Shown here: in pieces, positions 22,357 to 33,636 of the stretch
Layout: each line of letters opens with the position of its first letter
Position numbering within the stretch: the stretch's first letter is position 1
Assembly: GCA_036250225.1 (NCBI GenBank)
Contig: JAPZLL010000005.1
Location: forward strand, 682,001 to 746,000
Length of the DNA: 64,000 nucleotides
Origin: Cercophora sp. LCS_1
Lineage: Eukaryota > Ascomycota > Sordariomycetes > Sordariales > Lasiosphaeriaceae
Direction: 5' to 3'
Notes under the pieces: generated by a model
What the model was told of the DNA's origin: nothing
The model's database searches: none
What the model saw: the letters and a program-made list of their open reading frames with translations, nothing else
Made by a program: the position numbers and the translations under genes

Positions 22357-24503
22357 TCAACGAACACCATTGGCACCATTCGTCCCGCAGCACGGCGACG
22401 CCGCCGCCTTCTCAACGCCCTTATCGCCATTCAACCCAACACTGCAGTTAAACTCCTGCGAGCTCTGCGGTACATCAAGCGCTGGGTTCCTGTCAAAAAA
22501 GTTGACGGGCCGGAGCATGACGCGCAACATCTCCATGGGCATGACGGGGAAGTCCTCGATGCGAGGAATGTGGTTGATGCCGAAGTTGACCCACACGACC
22601 GGGTCGCCCTCGATGGTGTCCTTGCGGTCGGCCCACGAGCGCACGCCCGTCCCGCCGCGGCTCTGGTTGGTGTACAGACCGCCGGCGAACAGCTCGCCGT
22701 CGGCGTAGCGCGTGACGTAGAGCGTCTTGTCGGCGAACTCGGCGCGCTTGTAGTGGAAGCTGTCCTTGTCGGCCAGGATGGGCTGCATGGGCGGGACCAT
22801 GATCTTGTAACCGACGGGCGCGCCGTTGATGGGGTTGGTCACGGAGGGGTTGACGATCTTGAAGACGCGGTTGTTGGCCGGGACGGCGTCGAAACCGCCC
22901 GAGGTGGTGATGTCGGTCTTGTTGACGGTGTAACCCGTGCCGTGGGGGTTGAGGGCCTCGTCGCGAGGGAGCGCGTATGCCTCCTCGTAAATGACCTTGT
23001 TCCCGGAACCGGCGATCATGGGATCGATGCGAAGGGAGAAGAAGTGCTGGTGGAAGGCGGCCAGGACGCCGGGGTGGACGACTGTGCCGAAGGGATGGGG
23101 TTGTGTAGAAAGGGTGGGATCGACCGGCGAGGTGGAGAGGATGCCAGTCGCGCGGACCTCGTAGGTGAGATCACCCGCCATGTTGAAGACGTACATGAGG
23201 ATGTACTCGTAGTTGGAAACGGTCAGGATGGTCTGCAGGACGAGCTCACGGTTGCGCACCACAACGGCACGCTCAGTGCGGTAGTTGGTGTGCTTCCAGA
23301 GGATGCCCGAGTCCTGCTCGTGCACACAGACCACGTTAGGCATTGCCACTCCCTTTCCGTCGCTCCCGGCAACGAGTCCATCAATGTAGTAGATGGAACC
23401 CAAGCAGTCGCATCCAAGAGCCAGGTTGTTGGCCATGATGCCTGCGCCCACGTCACCCAAGTCGAATGCCTGCTTGCGATGATACGGCGAGCGCGGATCA
23501 GCGTAGGGGATTGCCATGTCGCTGAGGGAGACGCGGTAGAAGAGAGGCTTGTTGTCGTAGTGGACATCGTAGAGGACCATGCCCTCACGGGCGTTGAAGC
23601 CAACCTTGAAGTCCCACTTTTGCCAGCGAATAAGCTTACCAAGCTCAGAGAATGGCTCAACAGTGAACGAGGCGCCCTCGGGCTGGCTCACGCGCAGGGG
23701 CTTGAGGTCGCCGCGGAGGGTGGCCTGGGCCTCGGGGATGTACTCGTTGGGAGGAACAGGGGACCAGGGGCCGAGGGGCTTGACGGTCTCGTCGTGGCCC
23801 ATGGGGAGGACGTCAATGCGAATTAGCTCGAGGGTCGCAGGGTCGATAACGGGCGAGATGGGGAGAGGGAAGGCATAATGGCACGAGTCGGCGGCAGTCG
23901 AGTTCAGGGGATCGCGCATGTAAAGGTAGCACTGATAGACGCGCTTATCGTCGTAGAAGGTGGTGCCCTTCTTGAGACCGTCGGAGCCATAGATCCAAGG
24001 ATCGATGACGACGACGCTGCCCTGGGGAAGTTCGAGCTTGGCGATGGCGGCCTGAACCTCGGGATGGGCGAGAGCGGCTTTCTCAACGGCAAGGAGTTCC
24101 TCAGCATCGCCAGCGGCATGGTCGAAAGGACCGGGCTTGACATTGCGCTCGACAGTGCTCTTGGTCAGGTTGACAATGGCCTCGTGGAGGTTGTGCTGTG
24201 TCGAGGTCAGCTGAAGCAAGGGGATAATGTGTCAAGGAGACTAACGGTGCTTCTCAGGTAGTACACAACGAAAGCCCGGCGGTCGATGCTGGGAGTGGGC
24301 TGGCCAGCTCTCTCAGCGATGAGATAGGGAACGAGCTCGGCCTTGGTGGGTTCGTGGAGGGTAATGGTCTTGAACTGGAGATCGACATCCTGAGGCCAGA
24401 GAGCCTTGATCAGGCTTGAGGTCTGGGTGATCTCATCGCCGGTCAGGGGTCCGAGGGGATGGGCAAGGACCGTAGTCCCGTTGGTTCTGCTGGTGACCGT
24501 CAT
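22357..24503 (-). CDS. copper amine oxidase (primary amine oxidase)
   Basis: It oxidises primary amines to aldehydes with release of ammonia and hydrogen peroxide, using copper and topaquinone (TPQ). Exons 24503-24246 and 24210-22357 give about 703 residues, the usual fungal length. The TPQ precursor is Tyr420 in TVSNYEY and the catalytic base is Asp336 in AFDLGDVG. Copper ligands are His473 and His475 (FHQHFF) and His633 (GINHIPRIEDFP). The N-terminal region (MTVTSRTNGTTVLAHPLGPL) carries the small N2/N3-like domains. No signal peptide is seen; peroxisomal location is known for some homologues, but the end GTNGANGVR is not a canonical PTS1. The intron is only 35 nt (GTTAGT...CTTCAG), yet removing it restores a smooth YYLRST-LTSTQHNLHEA join. 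Confidence 0.93.
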
Positions 24504-25074
24504 GGTGGATCAAAATGTGGAAAAAAGGGATGGAATGGTCTTGATCTCGGACTATTTGAGATCAAAGTGCATTGGAGTCTGCAACATTAAAGCACAACAT
24601 CAACGAGAAACAGTGGCCAAGTTATACTCCTGACAATCGAGGGGTCAGGACGGACCGGACACAGTTGAACTTGGCCGTGTCGATAATGGGTGGAGGATTG
24701 GGCGGGGATGTAGGGATCTTGCGATGTAAGTGGTCGTCTGCGATAAGCTTGGTGTTTGTGTTATCAAATCGCCAGTCACTGGTGGATCTCGGGTCCGAAC
24801 CAGAGCCATGGCGCGGTGCGCCCTGATCGCTGTTCAAACCCGCTGGAGGCTAGAGAACGGGCGGAAGGAACCATCGGGTGCTGTTTCCCTGATAGACAAG
24901 GGAGCTTGGCTGGCCACGGCCCACCTCTACCCCGCCTCACAGCTCCATGGGACTCAAAGCCCGACACGTTGGACAACTGAGAGACCAACCGCCCTGGGGA
25001 TAGCGTCCCACTGCTGAATTGATGCTGCGCTGTTCTACATGTGTTCAAAACGAATGCTGTCGCTAGCCCTCTGC
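24504..25074. other. intergenic region (amine oxidase promoter side)
   Basis: About 0.57 kb between the start of the amine oxidase and the end of the next minus-strand gene. No further feature was recognised. Confidence 0.5.
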
Positions 25075-25817
25075 CTAGTTTGTCAACCGCCACGAGGCGG
25101 CTGCCAGCAGCAGTCTGGAGTACCACCGATGCGGCAGCTCGATCCAATACGGCACCGGCCCTTGAATGCCCTCAATCTTTGTGGCGCTGTTGAAGAAGCA
25201 GCTCTTCAGGCCCAAGATCACCTCGCCCCTTTTTGCATCCACCTCGGCCTGGATAACGAACAGACCATCGCTATCTCTTGGCCCCCGATTTCGCGGGCTG
25301 TCTCCGCAACGCACCGTAATCTCTGTTGGTGTTTTGTCGACAACTTCAAAATGGTCAGACAATTGCGTGCCGGGCTCGTACGTCGACGTGTTCAGTTGCT
25401 TGGGTGTCCATAGCTGACTCGAAGTCGCCGGACCCTGGTATTTTCGTGCGAGATATCCCAATTGCGGCCGGTAACCTGCCAGCGCGTGTCCTCGTCAGCC
25501 AAATCGTTGCATCCTCAACAAACACGGCTTGCTCCGAACTCACCAATGCCTCCCCAGACGCCACGGCACAGCTCCAACACCAGGCCGCCTTCCTTTTGTA
25601 AGAGCTCGGGCTTGATCTTGTCGAGGGGGATCCGCTTCGTGACGACATCGTGCATCGAGGCATTTTGGTGGACATTGTATTTGGCGTACGGGCGCGACCT
25701 CCAGATCGGGTCGTCGCTCGACAATGGGCTGGTGAGCGTTGTCGTCGTGCCCAGGTAGGCCAGGACGCCGGCGCCGGTCAGCACGCCCGTGTAGAATGTC
25801 CTTCTGATGATACCCAT
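25075..25817 (-). CDS. conserved ascomycete protein of unknown function
   Basis: Exons 25817-25544 and 25475-25075 are joined by a 68-nt intron (GTGAGT donor, GGCAG acceptor) and give about 224 residues. The N-terminus MGIIRRTFYTGVLTGAGVLA has a short hydrophobic segment that could be a membrane anchor or mitochondrial signal. It is followed by SSDDPIWRSRPYAKYN, a VTKRIPLDKIKPELL segment and LVLELCRGVWGGIGY across the splice. The second half holds TYEPGTQLSDHFEVVDKTPT, ITVRCGDSPR and FVIQAEVDAKRGEVILGLKS, a beta-rich pattern. I recall the same overall pattern from uncharacterised fungal proteins but no named domain. The ATG at 25817 is chosen because the upstream frame lacks family character. 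Confidence 0.8.
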
Positions 25818-27322
25818 TGTGATGTGATGTATGACGTCAATTATGCTGCAGGGACTGCTCGGTCGTTTGGTCGCGGTTGGTGTTGAAGATGCCAGCACGC
25901 GACAATCGCGGGAGGTCCCATGGTCGCTCCCACCTGATCGGCGACGGATCCGGCACCTCGGCTCGAAGGATGGAGGCGACCGGGCAAACACGGCCGATTA
26001 CATAAGAATATGCTCTTGGCGGGTTCTTGACTTGTATGCTGTTAGCAAGGCGAATTTCCGAGACAACAGATTGTCGAAGAGGTACCGACCTTGGACGAAG
26101 GATAGAAAGAGGGGAAAGTGGCTTGCCGTATCTGTTGTCGTCGCGGGGTAGGAGTTGTCAACATTCCCTCATGTTTTTTTGTTCAGAACTCAATCCAGCT
26201 GACTGCCAATTGAACTCTGCTTGGCAGCCCCCTACTTTGCATACCTGCACCTTCCCGCAACCGCCTCACTTCACATTCCCCCTTCTACAAGTGTGGAAAA
26301 GGATGACTTGGGTTCCCAAAAGCTCTGAAACATTTCGATGTTTATTTTGGGTCGTTTCCACCACCTAACAACATGGTCGCAGGGATCTGGTCTCTAACTA
26401 ACCCCGGCAGGACCCGAGCAAATTCCAGCGCACCAGGAAACTCGAGGGATATCCATGTACTACAAATGGGCTACTATAGAATACAAACGCCTTTCTCGGC
26501 GTCCAGAAATCTAAAGTGATGATTTTAAGATGTTAGAAACTTATATCAAAGCTGGGTACGAATCAGAACATTAACTTAGATCATTTTATAGTGACATACG
26601 CTAAATTTCTTGTAAGTATTCACCTTGACGATAAGCGTGCCTGATGGTATTCCAACCGCTTCCTTTTGCATTGAGGCCAGAGTTATAGTTTCCGAAGTGA
26701 GACATTGAGAGCTCCCGACTAAGCCTTATCGTTTCAACATCGTGGCAAAGCCCAAATAAGGCCCGGGAACGCCCGCCGACGCGGTACGCTCCCGTGCGCT
26801 GGGATTCCGGGGAAATTGCTACAGCATCCTTCACCCCTATCTGCGCCGCAACCAAACGGGGACAACCATCCCAAAAATCCCACTGACACCTTCCCCAAAG
26901 ATCTATGTAGTATCAGGATCCCGTTGTGCATAGCTCATTGAATCCTATTATGCTCCGTCATTGTCAAGCCCGGTCTACGTGCAACTAACTGCTTGCAAAA
27001 CTCCGCCTCAGGCTTTTTTCCCTTCAAGATAACGGTACTGATTACGACTGCGGGGCGGCGTCCCTGTCGGAATCCAGGGGAAAGATAACAGCATTGTTAG
27101 GCTGCCATTTCGACACTGACAGTTTGCCCTTCAGCGGGATGCGAAGAGATGGCGAGGACTCAGGGGTTGCAGACAGTTTCTGCCTCGTTGAACATCCCTC
27201 ATGAGAATTGTATATAAACCGACGATGATCCGGTCTCCAGAGTCTTGATAGCATCAGCTCCAACAGACACTCCTTTCCAGACATTCATTACAGGCACTTG
27301 CTGCCCCTTCCACTCCTTGAAA
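25818..27322. other. 1.5 kb intergenic region
   Basis: The stretch separates two divergently transcribed genes. The 26450-26620 portion is AT-richer. No gene, RNA or transposon was recognised apart from the TATA element near 27211. Confidence 0.5.
27211..27217 (+). promoter_or_regulatory. TATA box of the thaumatin/BYS1-like gene
   Basis: TATATAA lies 112 bp upstream of the ATG at 27323. This spacing fits a fungal TATA promoter with a leader of roughly 80 nt. Confidence 0.6.
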
Positions 27323-27969
27323 ATGCGTTCGTTTCTCGCCGCCGTCGCCCTGCTGGCAACCACCGCCTCAGCGGGAACACTTAATTTCAACAACTGGTGC
27401 TCCGTCCCAGTTTACATCTACCGCTCCTCTGGTGGCACCTGCAACCAAGGTCCCAATGGTTTGTCTCCAGCAAACCCCCGCACCGATTCATCCCCTAACG
27501 ATCAGCAGGCATCTGCCAGGGCAAGCCAGGCGCAGCCCCCTATGTCCTACCCTCGGGAACAATCACCCGCCTCGACTGGGTCCGCGACAGCGGTACCTCG
27601 TTGAAGATCTCCAAGAACGACGCCTCGTTCAATAGCGGCCTCCTGCAGTTCGAGTACACCTGGGCCTCTAACTCGGGCATCTTCTGGGACCTGAGCGACC
27701 TGGATGGTCGTGGTCCGGGTCTTGTCGGTACTCCTTTCCGGAACGACAACGTCAAGATCAGTCCGACTGGAAATGGCTCCGGCCAGGGAACGTGCGTCAA
27801 GATTCGGTGCGGTGCTGGCAAGGTGTGCTTGGACTCGTACCAGCACCCTGATGATCCCAATACGCGCTGGTGCCCGTTGGATACGGGTGACATGTGGGTT
27901 GATTTGTGCCAGCCCGAGAGGGAGTTCAACACGAGGAAGGCGAAGAGGGAGGTTGCGTTCAGAGGCTAG
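27323..27969 (+). CDS. small secreted Cys-rich protein, BYS1/thaumatin-like
   Basis: Exons 27323-27458 and 27509-27969 are joined by a 50-nt intron (GTTTGT donor, CTAAC branch, AGCAG acceptor) and give 198 residues. The N-terminal MRSFLAAVALLATTASA is a clear signal peptide. The mature part starts AGTLNFNNWCSVPVYIYRSS, typical of fungal thaumatin-like/BYS1 proteins. It continues with TITRLDWVRDSGTSLKIS, LLQFEYTWASNSGIFWDLSD and a Cys-rich end (TCVKIRCGAGKVCLDSYQ) with a likely KR processing site near the C-terminus. An extracellular, wall-associated role is inferred and the exact function is unknown. A TATA box lies 112 bp upstream. Its stop codon overlaps the stop of the convergent HET gene. 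Confidence 0.82.
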
Positions 27970-29714
27970 GACTCTTTGCGAATTTCGGGTGTGTTTTCTC
28001 CAGGTCTCTGCACCTCTTCAGGAGCAGGTGCAGGGACACTTGGTGAGGAAGAGGACTCCACCGAACTGATTGGGTCGAGATGAAAACACACTGTAAACCA
28101 GGACTCTGTCGCCGGTGGTGAAATTGGTTTCCGCTCACAAGATACGGAGACACGGCAAGGTTTATGTTCGGACCCGATTTCAATGTGATCTTTTAGTCGT
28201 TTGAGATCCAAGCCCCGAGATCGAAAATCCGCAGAGGTGAAAGGCGTGATCCTATGATCATATCCAAAAATAGTATCCTTTTGACTTTTATGCTCGCCTT
28301 GTTGCTTTAACAGGTAACATCTCGGTCGGAGGCGCTGGTGAAAGTCGAGCAAAACGATCAGATTTTCTTCCCAATCGCGGAGACGAAACAGCATGGCGAG
28401 GACTTTGGGTAAAGGTTGCAGTTCAGACGGCCTTGGCCTCAGAAATGCGCGGTCCGTAACGTCCCACATAACCTCTGGTACCGCGTCGAGCAATACATGC
28501 GCCCGATCTATGGGGACGTGGACTGCACCGTTTCGTAAGGCGAGGAGGGTGTTGTTGGCAATTGAGGCGTTGGCCAAGATGTGAAAATCGGTGAGGTAAT
28601 CGAGGAGGTCTCGCCCCTCAACATAGTAATCGCATTTCTCCTGTTGTTCGTTCATGACCGTTTCAAGATTGTCTTCGTCATGGCGTATCGGGAAGATCCT
28701 GAGCATAGAGGAGCAGCCGCCCCGGCAGTAAACCCCCAAGCCGATTTTTCGAAGAATGATTGCAGCTCTACCCAAATAGAGGGCGTATGCGTCGTACTTC
28801 TTGCCTTCCAGTGATACTTTCACCGTCCGCAGTGGAGTGCCTCCCGAAACGTGTAGTCCCTTATTGGTAACGGAGAACTCCGGAAAACTGTTGGTGATGG
28901 TCCTGATATCTGGGGCACGAGGAAAGGCGGCTGGAGAAGCAGCAAAAAGGTCGAGGAATTGTGGTCCTTCGCGCTCTGCTTCTGACGGCTGCTCCCAAGC
29001 GAACAGACTCAAGTCGTTGTACCGTTTGACGATCTCTTCTTGCAAACGGCGAAACGCCCCGCGACCTTCACCATAAATGAGTGGCATGTGAACGTCAAAG
29101 ATGCCCAAAAGGCAGTACGCTATGTCTTCGGCCCGAGTAGTTTGCCGAGAAGCTGCCCATGACATCCGCATGGCCACCGAACAATCGGACAGGACTCGCC
29201 GCCCAGAAAGCACCATACTGGGGATCCCTGTTATTGATGACAGGGAGTCGGCCATGCTTAGCTTGGAGCCGAATTTCTTCCAGTTGTTGTCGAAAAAGTC
29301 CAAATCCTGTGGGGCAATCAGCTCTTGAAGCGTCCAGCCACGGCTGAACCATCGAGATGCACCATAGCCTGACTGTTGTCCGGTGACAGTGGCGAAATCG
29401 GCTAGATAAACATAACAAACAGTTGCATCACGGTAGTAGCTAAACATGGAGTTGATGGCTTCGCTGAGCTCGGCGCTGCTTGATTTGTCGATGCAGCATG
29501 TGTCGATCCATGCGTATCCCAAGTTGCTTTGGCTTTTTGCCAACAGGCAGGTCTGGAGAATCTTCTCGTAGCCCTTCTTGTGGGTGCGGTCTGCCGACCT
29601 CATCTCGTCAAAGGAAACCTCACCATCTTCCCAAGTGTGGGAAAGGATGGCGTAGGGCGGAATATCCGAAGAGAAATGCTCAAGAAGAAGGGTTTTGGTG
29701 TTGATCAACCACAT
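27966..29714 (-). CDS. HET domain protein (heterokaryon incompatibility type)
   Basis: This single-exon gene encodes about 582 residues. The HET core is clear at the N-terminus: MWLINTKTLLLEHF, YAILSHTWEDGEVSFDE at 21-37, AWIDTCCIDKSSSAELSEAI, RWFSRGWTLQELIAP, and then RAEDIAYCLLGIFDVHMPLI with YGEGRGAFRRLQEEI. This is the HET-E/HET-D-like subtype. The C-terminal half has no NACHT, WD or ankyrin repeats and ends in a Ser/Pro-rich tail, so any sensor part is unrecognised. HET proteins trigger growth arrest or cell death on non-self recognition in ascomycetes. The start at 29714 is chosen over the upstream ATG at 29741 because MWLINT is the family start. It lies next to a SLATT gene in the same orientation. 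Confidence 0.9.
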   Translation of the reverse strand: MWLINTKTLLLEHFSSDIPPYAILSHTWEDGEVSFDEMRSADRTHKKGYEKILQTCLLAKSQSNLGYAWIDTCCIDKSSSAELSEAINSMFSYYRDATVCYVYLADFATVTGQQSGYGASRWFSRGWTLQELIAPQDLDFFDNNWKKFGSKLSMADSLSSITGIPSMVLSGRRVLSDCSVAMRMSWAASRQTTRAEDIAYCLLGIFDVHMPLIYGEGRGAFRRLQEEIVKRYNDLSLFAWEQPSEAEREGPQFLDLFAASPAAFPRAPDIRTITNSFPEFSVTNKGLHVSGGTPLRTVKVSLEGKKYDAYALYLGRAAIILRKIGLGVYCRGGCSSMLRIFPIRHDEDNLETVMNEQQEKCDYYVEGRDLLDYLTDFHILANASIANNTLLALRNGAVHVPIDRAHVLLDAVPEVMWDVTDRAFLRPRPSELQPLPKVLAMLFRLRDWEENLIVLLDFHQRLRPRCYLLKQQGEHKSQKDTIFGYDHRITPFTSADFRSRGLDLKRLKDHIEIGSEHKPCRVSVSCERKPISPPATESWFTVCFHLDPISSVESSSSPSVPAPAPEEVQRPGENTPEIRKES

Positions 29715-30872
29715 AGCGCAAGGCAGGCATGGACTGCTCAAAGGTGATGAGGAGAAATCTGCCTCGCACCGGAAGTCTCCGCGCTCTGGGAGGTGTTGGG
29801 CTCACTTCTGCCTGCGTCCTGCATGAAGCATTGGAAGAGCATATGATTGGCCGAGGAATTGGCAGCGGAGAGGAAACGATAAAGGTCGCTCGCTTCTCGT
29901 TCTCAAAACAATTGTAAAATAGCGTGTTGCTGGGAAGGTGCGAGGGCTTTTTGTGAGGCTCATCGCTCTTTCCAAGGTTGAGACGTGCCGCCCATCTGTT
30001 TTCACCGTGTTGAGTCAAGTCCAAAAAGAGGGACAGCTGCTGCGACTCTTTCATTGTATTTGAGTTGGCAATTTAGCACTGTGGTAAAAACAAAAAAAAA
30101 AAAAAAAGTGACAAAAATGAGGGTCGAACGGAGTTCTTCGCGCCGAGATCAGGGTGTTAAGCCTGCAAGGGTAACCGTCCTCCTTACTCACACTCACCCA
30201 CCTGAGCTATAAGCCTGGGTGAGATCATCATGCTATTCGGTTAATTTGAAAGGTGCACTGGTATCTAGACCTATAAACCTTCACTGGGGTCCATGCCTTT
30301 TCTGGACTTTGCCGTGGGCTCGAGCATCGGATCGGATCGAAGAGACCAATGCCCGAGGAAGGTGCAGCTTTGTTGCATTCAAGGTACTTTCCTTCTTGCC
30401 CCCTTCCTGCTACCCCAACACTTGCATCCCATCTCAGCGTTTTCTCCGGGCAAATAATTCGCCACGGTTCGCTTTGTTGCCAGTGTACCCAGCTGGCACC
30501 ACCACCTCGTCCTCCCACCAGTTAACCTGTCCTGCTAAGCGTTTATTTTACTTAGTATGCACCTCCGTCCCCACACTTCGTTACCTGACTTTACGCAACA
30601 TATGCTCCCATGGCTCCCTAGTCATCCAAAGGCTCAAGCCTGCGCTGTGATAGTTGACCCAAAGAGTTCGACACACAAAGCCAGGAAGCTCATGTCATCA
30701 TCCAAAACAGTCACCCTTGTTTTTCCCCCCCACTCGGAGTTCAAGACCGACATTGGGGAAATTAGGTAAGTATTATTCGGTGATGACGCCCTATTATCAA
30801 ACGCCGGACGCTACTAACACCCTAGTCAGTGCCGCTCGTCTTAGCATCGTAATCCGCCCGCCCTAGCGGCAT
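29715..30872. other. intergenic region between HET and SLATT genes
   Basis: About 1.16 kb. It contains the Pol III-like relic at 30101-30215 with an A18-type tract. No protein gene was recognised. Confidence 0.5.
30101..30215 (-). ncRNA. tRNA-derived/SINE-like Pol III relic (candidate)
   Basis: On the minus strand an A-box-like TAGCTCAGGTGGG (30209-30197) is followed about 70 nt later by a B-box-like CGTTCGACCCT (30130-30120). TTTTT and a T17-18 run come next. This order is typical of tRNA-derived Pol III units. The acceptor and T stems do not pair, so it is not an intact tRNA gene. Confidence 0.3.
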
Positions 30873-31832
30873 TTACGAACCCCTCCCCTTCTCGTCAACG
30901 ACTGCCCGGATCTCCAAGTCCCCCTTCAGCTCGATACCGCCTTTAGCCGACTTCTCCAAATCCCTCAACTCTTGGATCGTCCTCTTCCCCTCATTGTGGA
31001 TCCCGTGCGCGCCCTCCTTGACGTCGGAAACCGTCGTCTCGACCTTGGACTTGAGCTTCCTCACCGTCTCGTCTAAGCTCCTCAACTTCCCTGCCACTTC
31101 CTCGGCCTTCTTAGGGTCCACACCGCCGCCACCCATAGCCTTTGCATGGTTCGTCATGGAATTATAGCTGTCGGGCGTATTCAACTCGATATCCCGCTTG
31201 GTATCCGCATACATCCCCCGGATGGTCTCGACGACTTCATAGACATCCAGCGTGCAGTTCTCGTGCGAGAAGTCTCGCTCGCGCTGCTCGATGAACTCCC
31301 GAATCTTCTTCCATTCGTTGCCGAAATACTTGAGCCTTCCTGGCAGCCCCGACCCCTTGAGATACGTCAGGAAGCCGGCGATGATGGTGTTGAAGGCGCC
31401 AAAGGCCGTAATGGCCTTGTTGTCGGCGTTGGCGGCGCCAAGTGCTGTGAGCGCAGCGGCGATGACGATCTGCAGGAAGTAGCAGGCGTTGATGAGCACC
31501 GAAAACACCTTGTAGCTGTCCTTGGCCGTCTGCTCCGAGTGGACGACGCGGGCATAGAGACCGATGTTCTCGGCTGGTCGGGTTGGCGACTCGTACCCCA
31601 GGTCCGGAGACCGTGTGATGCCGATCATCAAGCGGAAGAGGGTCAGGGGGTCCTCGGTGGTTGAGAGTGGGGCCGTGCCGTTGAATTGACTTTGTGCAGG
31701 GAGTGTATAACCTCCGTAGGTTGACGGCACCATGACCGAGGGCGGTGGCTGGGGTTGTTCCTCATCGGTGCGGGCGGCGGGGTGTCGTCGTCCCTTGGCT
31801 AGCCGCACGGCGGCGTGGAAGATGGACGCCAT
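30873..31832 (-). CDS. fungal SLATT (SMODS and SLOG-associating 2TM) effector domain protein
   Basis: This intron-less gene encodes 319 residues. Two adjacent transmembrane segments (VFSVLINACYFLQIVIAAAL and AITAFGAFNTIIAGFLTYL) are separated by a short loop. They are followed by LPGRLKYFGNEWKKIREFIE, the amphipathic helix typical of the fungal SLATT family. The N-terminus is Pro/Ser-rich and cytosolic-looking. The C-terminus is a charged coiled-coil-like helix (KKAEEVAGKLRSLDETVRKL). Bacterial SLATT proteins are predicted membrane effectors of nucleotide-signalling conflict systems; the fungal role is unknown. The ATG at 31832 is the first in-frame methionine before the conserved part; the frame stays open upstream by chance. 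It sits between two HET genes, which suggests a membrane-perturbing effector in self/non-self conflict. This is inference. Confidence 0.85.
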   Translation of the reverse strand: MASIFHAAVRLAKGRRHPAARTDEEQPQPPPSVMVPSTYGGYTLPAQSQFNGTAPLSTTEDPLTLFRLMIGITRSPDLGYESPTRPAENIGLYARVVHSEQTAKDSYKVFSVLINACYFLQIVIAAALTALGAANADNKAITAFGAFNTIIAGFLTYLKGSGLPGRLKYFGNEWKKIREFIEQRERDFSHENCTLDVYEVVETIRGMYADTKRDIELNTPDSYNSMTNHAKAMGGGGVDPKKAEEVAGKLRSLDETVRKLKSKVETTVSDVKEGAHGIHNEGKRTIQELRDLEKSAKGGIELKGDLEIRAVVDEKGRGS

Positions 31833-33636
31833 GGTGTCGACTTGGTGCCGGAGGGACCCGCGAGCGAGGTGGAGATGGAGATGGGGAGAAGTTGAGCTCA
31901 AAGAGCTCGTCCGGGAGTCCGGCACTTTTGAGACGGCAACATGGTGACCCCCGCCGGGTCTCGAACCTGCACTGATCGACGATGTTACGCCACTGACAAC
32001 TTTTCCTTCAGCTTTTGCACATTTTGCGCATTTTGCACGACGAGCACGACTATTGGACAGAGGGATTATCTCTTGCACATGGGTGTGATGATGAATTTCC
32101 CTGTAGGGATGTCCAGCTCAGCCTCCCGCTCGCTTGAGTTGCGGAAAACGGACATTTCGAGGAAGCGAGAACATTAGCGCTCCCGAACCATTGGGGAACA
32201 TGCATGGGGCGACACGACGACTTTTCCACTTCGGGTCGGCGCGAAGACGCGCAGCTTTCCAAGACTTCTCCCTGCTTCTTTTGAGGCCCTTATCTCGAGT
32301 GGTTCGCGGGGGCCCATCGCGGGCTCGCTGGAGCATCGCAGTTTCTGCTGGTGGGCGAGGAGTGGGAGGGATTCGACTTATCTTTGGCTAGGCTGTCGCG
32401 TGCGCGTCGACGCGTCGGATGTTTGATGATGGGCGGATGCACGGTGGCGTCGACTAGTGCCCGCTCTCCCGAAATAGCTGCCGATGGTGTCTGGGATCAA
32501 ACCGGTGCATTGAATGGCGGGCCGCGGTCTGGGCCCTTCCAGCAAACTGCTGGTGATGCCAGCGGCGAACTGTGCGGGTGAAGATCGCGCGGGGTCTCCG
32601 TGGGCTTTTCAGCTTTCAAGCCCTCGAGGACGCCAAGCGCCCGAAGTCCCTCTTGATGTCTCGATTGCCGACTGGGAAACGACTCCTGGAGGACACTACC
32701 CCCCTGCCTAGACCCGGATCTTGGCAAATCTGTCTCTCTTCTCCCTCTCACCTCAGACCGTGCAATGCAACACTGCGGGCACATAGCTCCTTGCGTGTTT
32801 ACCCTCTACCTCAAAACATACACGAGCATCGGATTTATCTTGACAGGCGAGACAATCACTGGAAACTTAAAGGACAATGGTTGTCATGCAAGATTCACCG
32901 GAATGCCCCTTTACAGCCTTTCTTCCTACCACATGTGTTGCTGCAACCCGTTGCCTCATCTGCTGTCGAGGGGGGCAGCGAACATGTCACATCGATTGCT
33001 TTCCCGTTCTGGTGTTCTGATTACGTGGTCTGTTCATATGTCTGCTTGGCAGTATCCCAGGACACGATCAAGCCGAAGTCCCGGTGTCTATTCTGACGAT
33101 GTCTTCATGTATGTGTAGTGTGGAGCCTACTTGATTGACTTTCGAGACTTGTGTGAGCCAATCGCTTGTTGAAGTGGTATCAAACATAACAACGGAGACT
33201 GGCGAGCCGGGGAGGATGGAACGTCATGGAGAAGAACCACTGGCTAGTCTCATCAGACATTTTACACATGCTGGCGCATGAAAGGACTAGCCCTTTACTT
33301 TTTCCACCAAAGAAGAGAATGCTTTGACGAAAAACGAATCTAGGTGCGGCAGACTCAGTTTTGTTCGCTTTTGAAGCAGTATTCTTCCGGCAGGCCATGC
33401 CCAGCGGTATTTTATAAGTTTTGCCAAGTCATGCAAGCGATGCTCTTCGCAAAAAAAGGCAGCCTGACTATATCACGGATACATCACTATTGGAAGGAGA
33501 CCTTGCTTGTGTTTCGTGTCGAGCCTCATTCTCCCCATGAACGACGGCATTTACAAATCATCGAGTTCTCTGTGTCAGCTGTATTGGACAATCGGGAAGG
33601 CACAACAAAAAGTTGACTCACTCACCAGAATCCAAG
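31833..33636. other. 1.8 kb divergent intergenic region
   Basis: The stretch separates the SLATT gene from the divergent HET gene. Minus-strand GGTTCGAGACC at about 31955-31965 resembles a B-box, but no tRNA fold forms around it. No other feature was recognised. Confidence 0.5.

Noticed and set aside
22279..23826. 515-codon plus-strand open frame
   Set aside because: It is the antisense shadow of the copper amine oxidase gene, whose TPQ, Asp and His motifs are on the minus strand.
31940..32000. tRNA-like sequence on the minus strand (GGTTCGAGACC with a GGGGGTCACCA end)
   Set aside because: The T stem has mismatches and no pairing acceptor or D-arm is present. At most a tRNA fragment.
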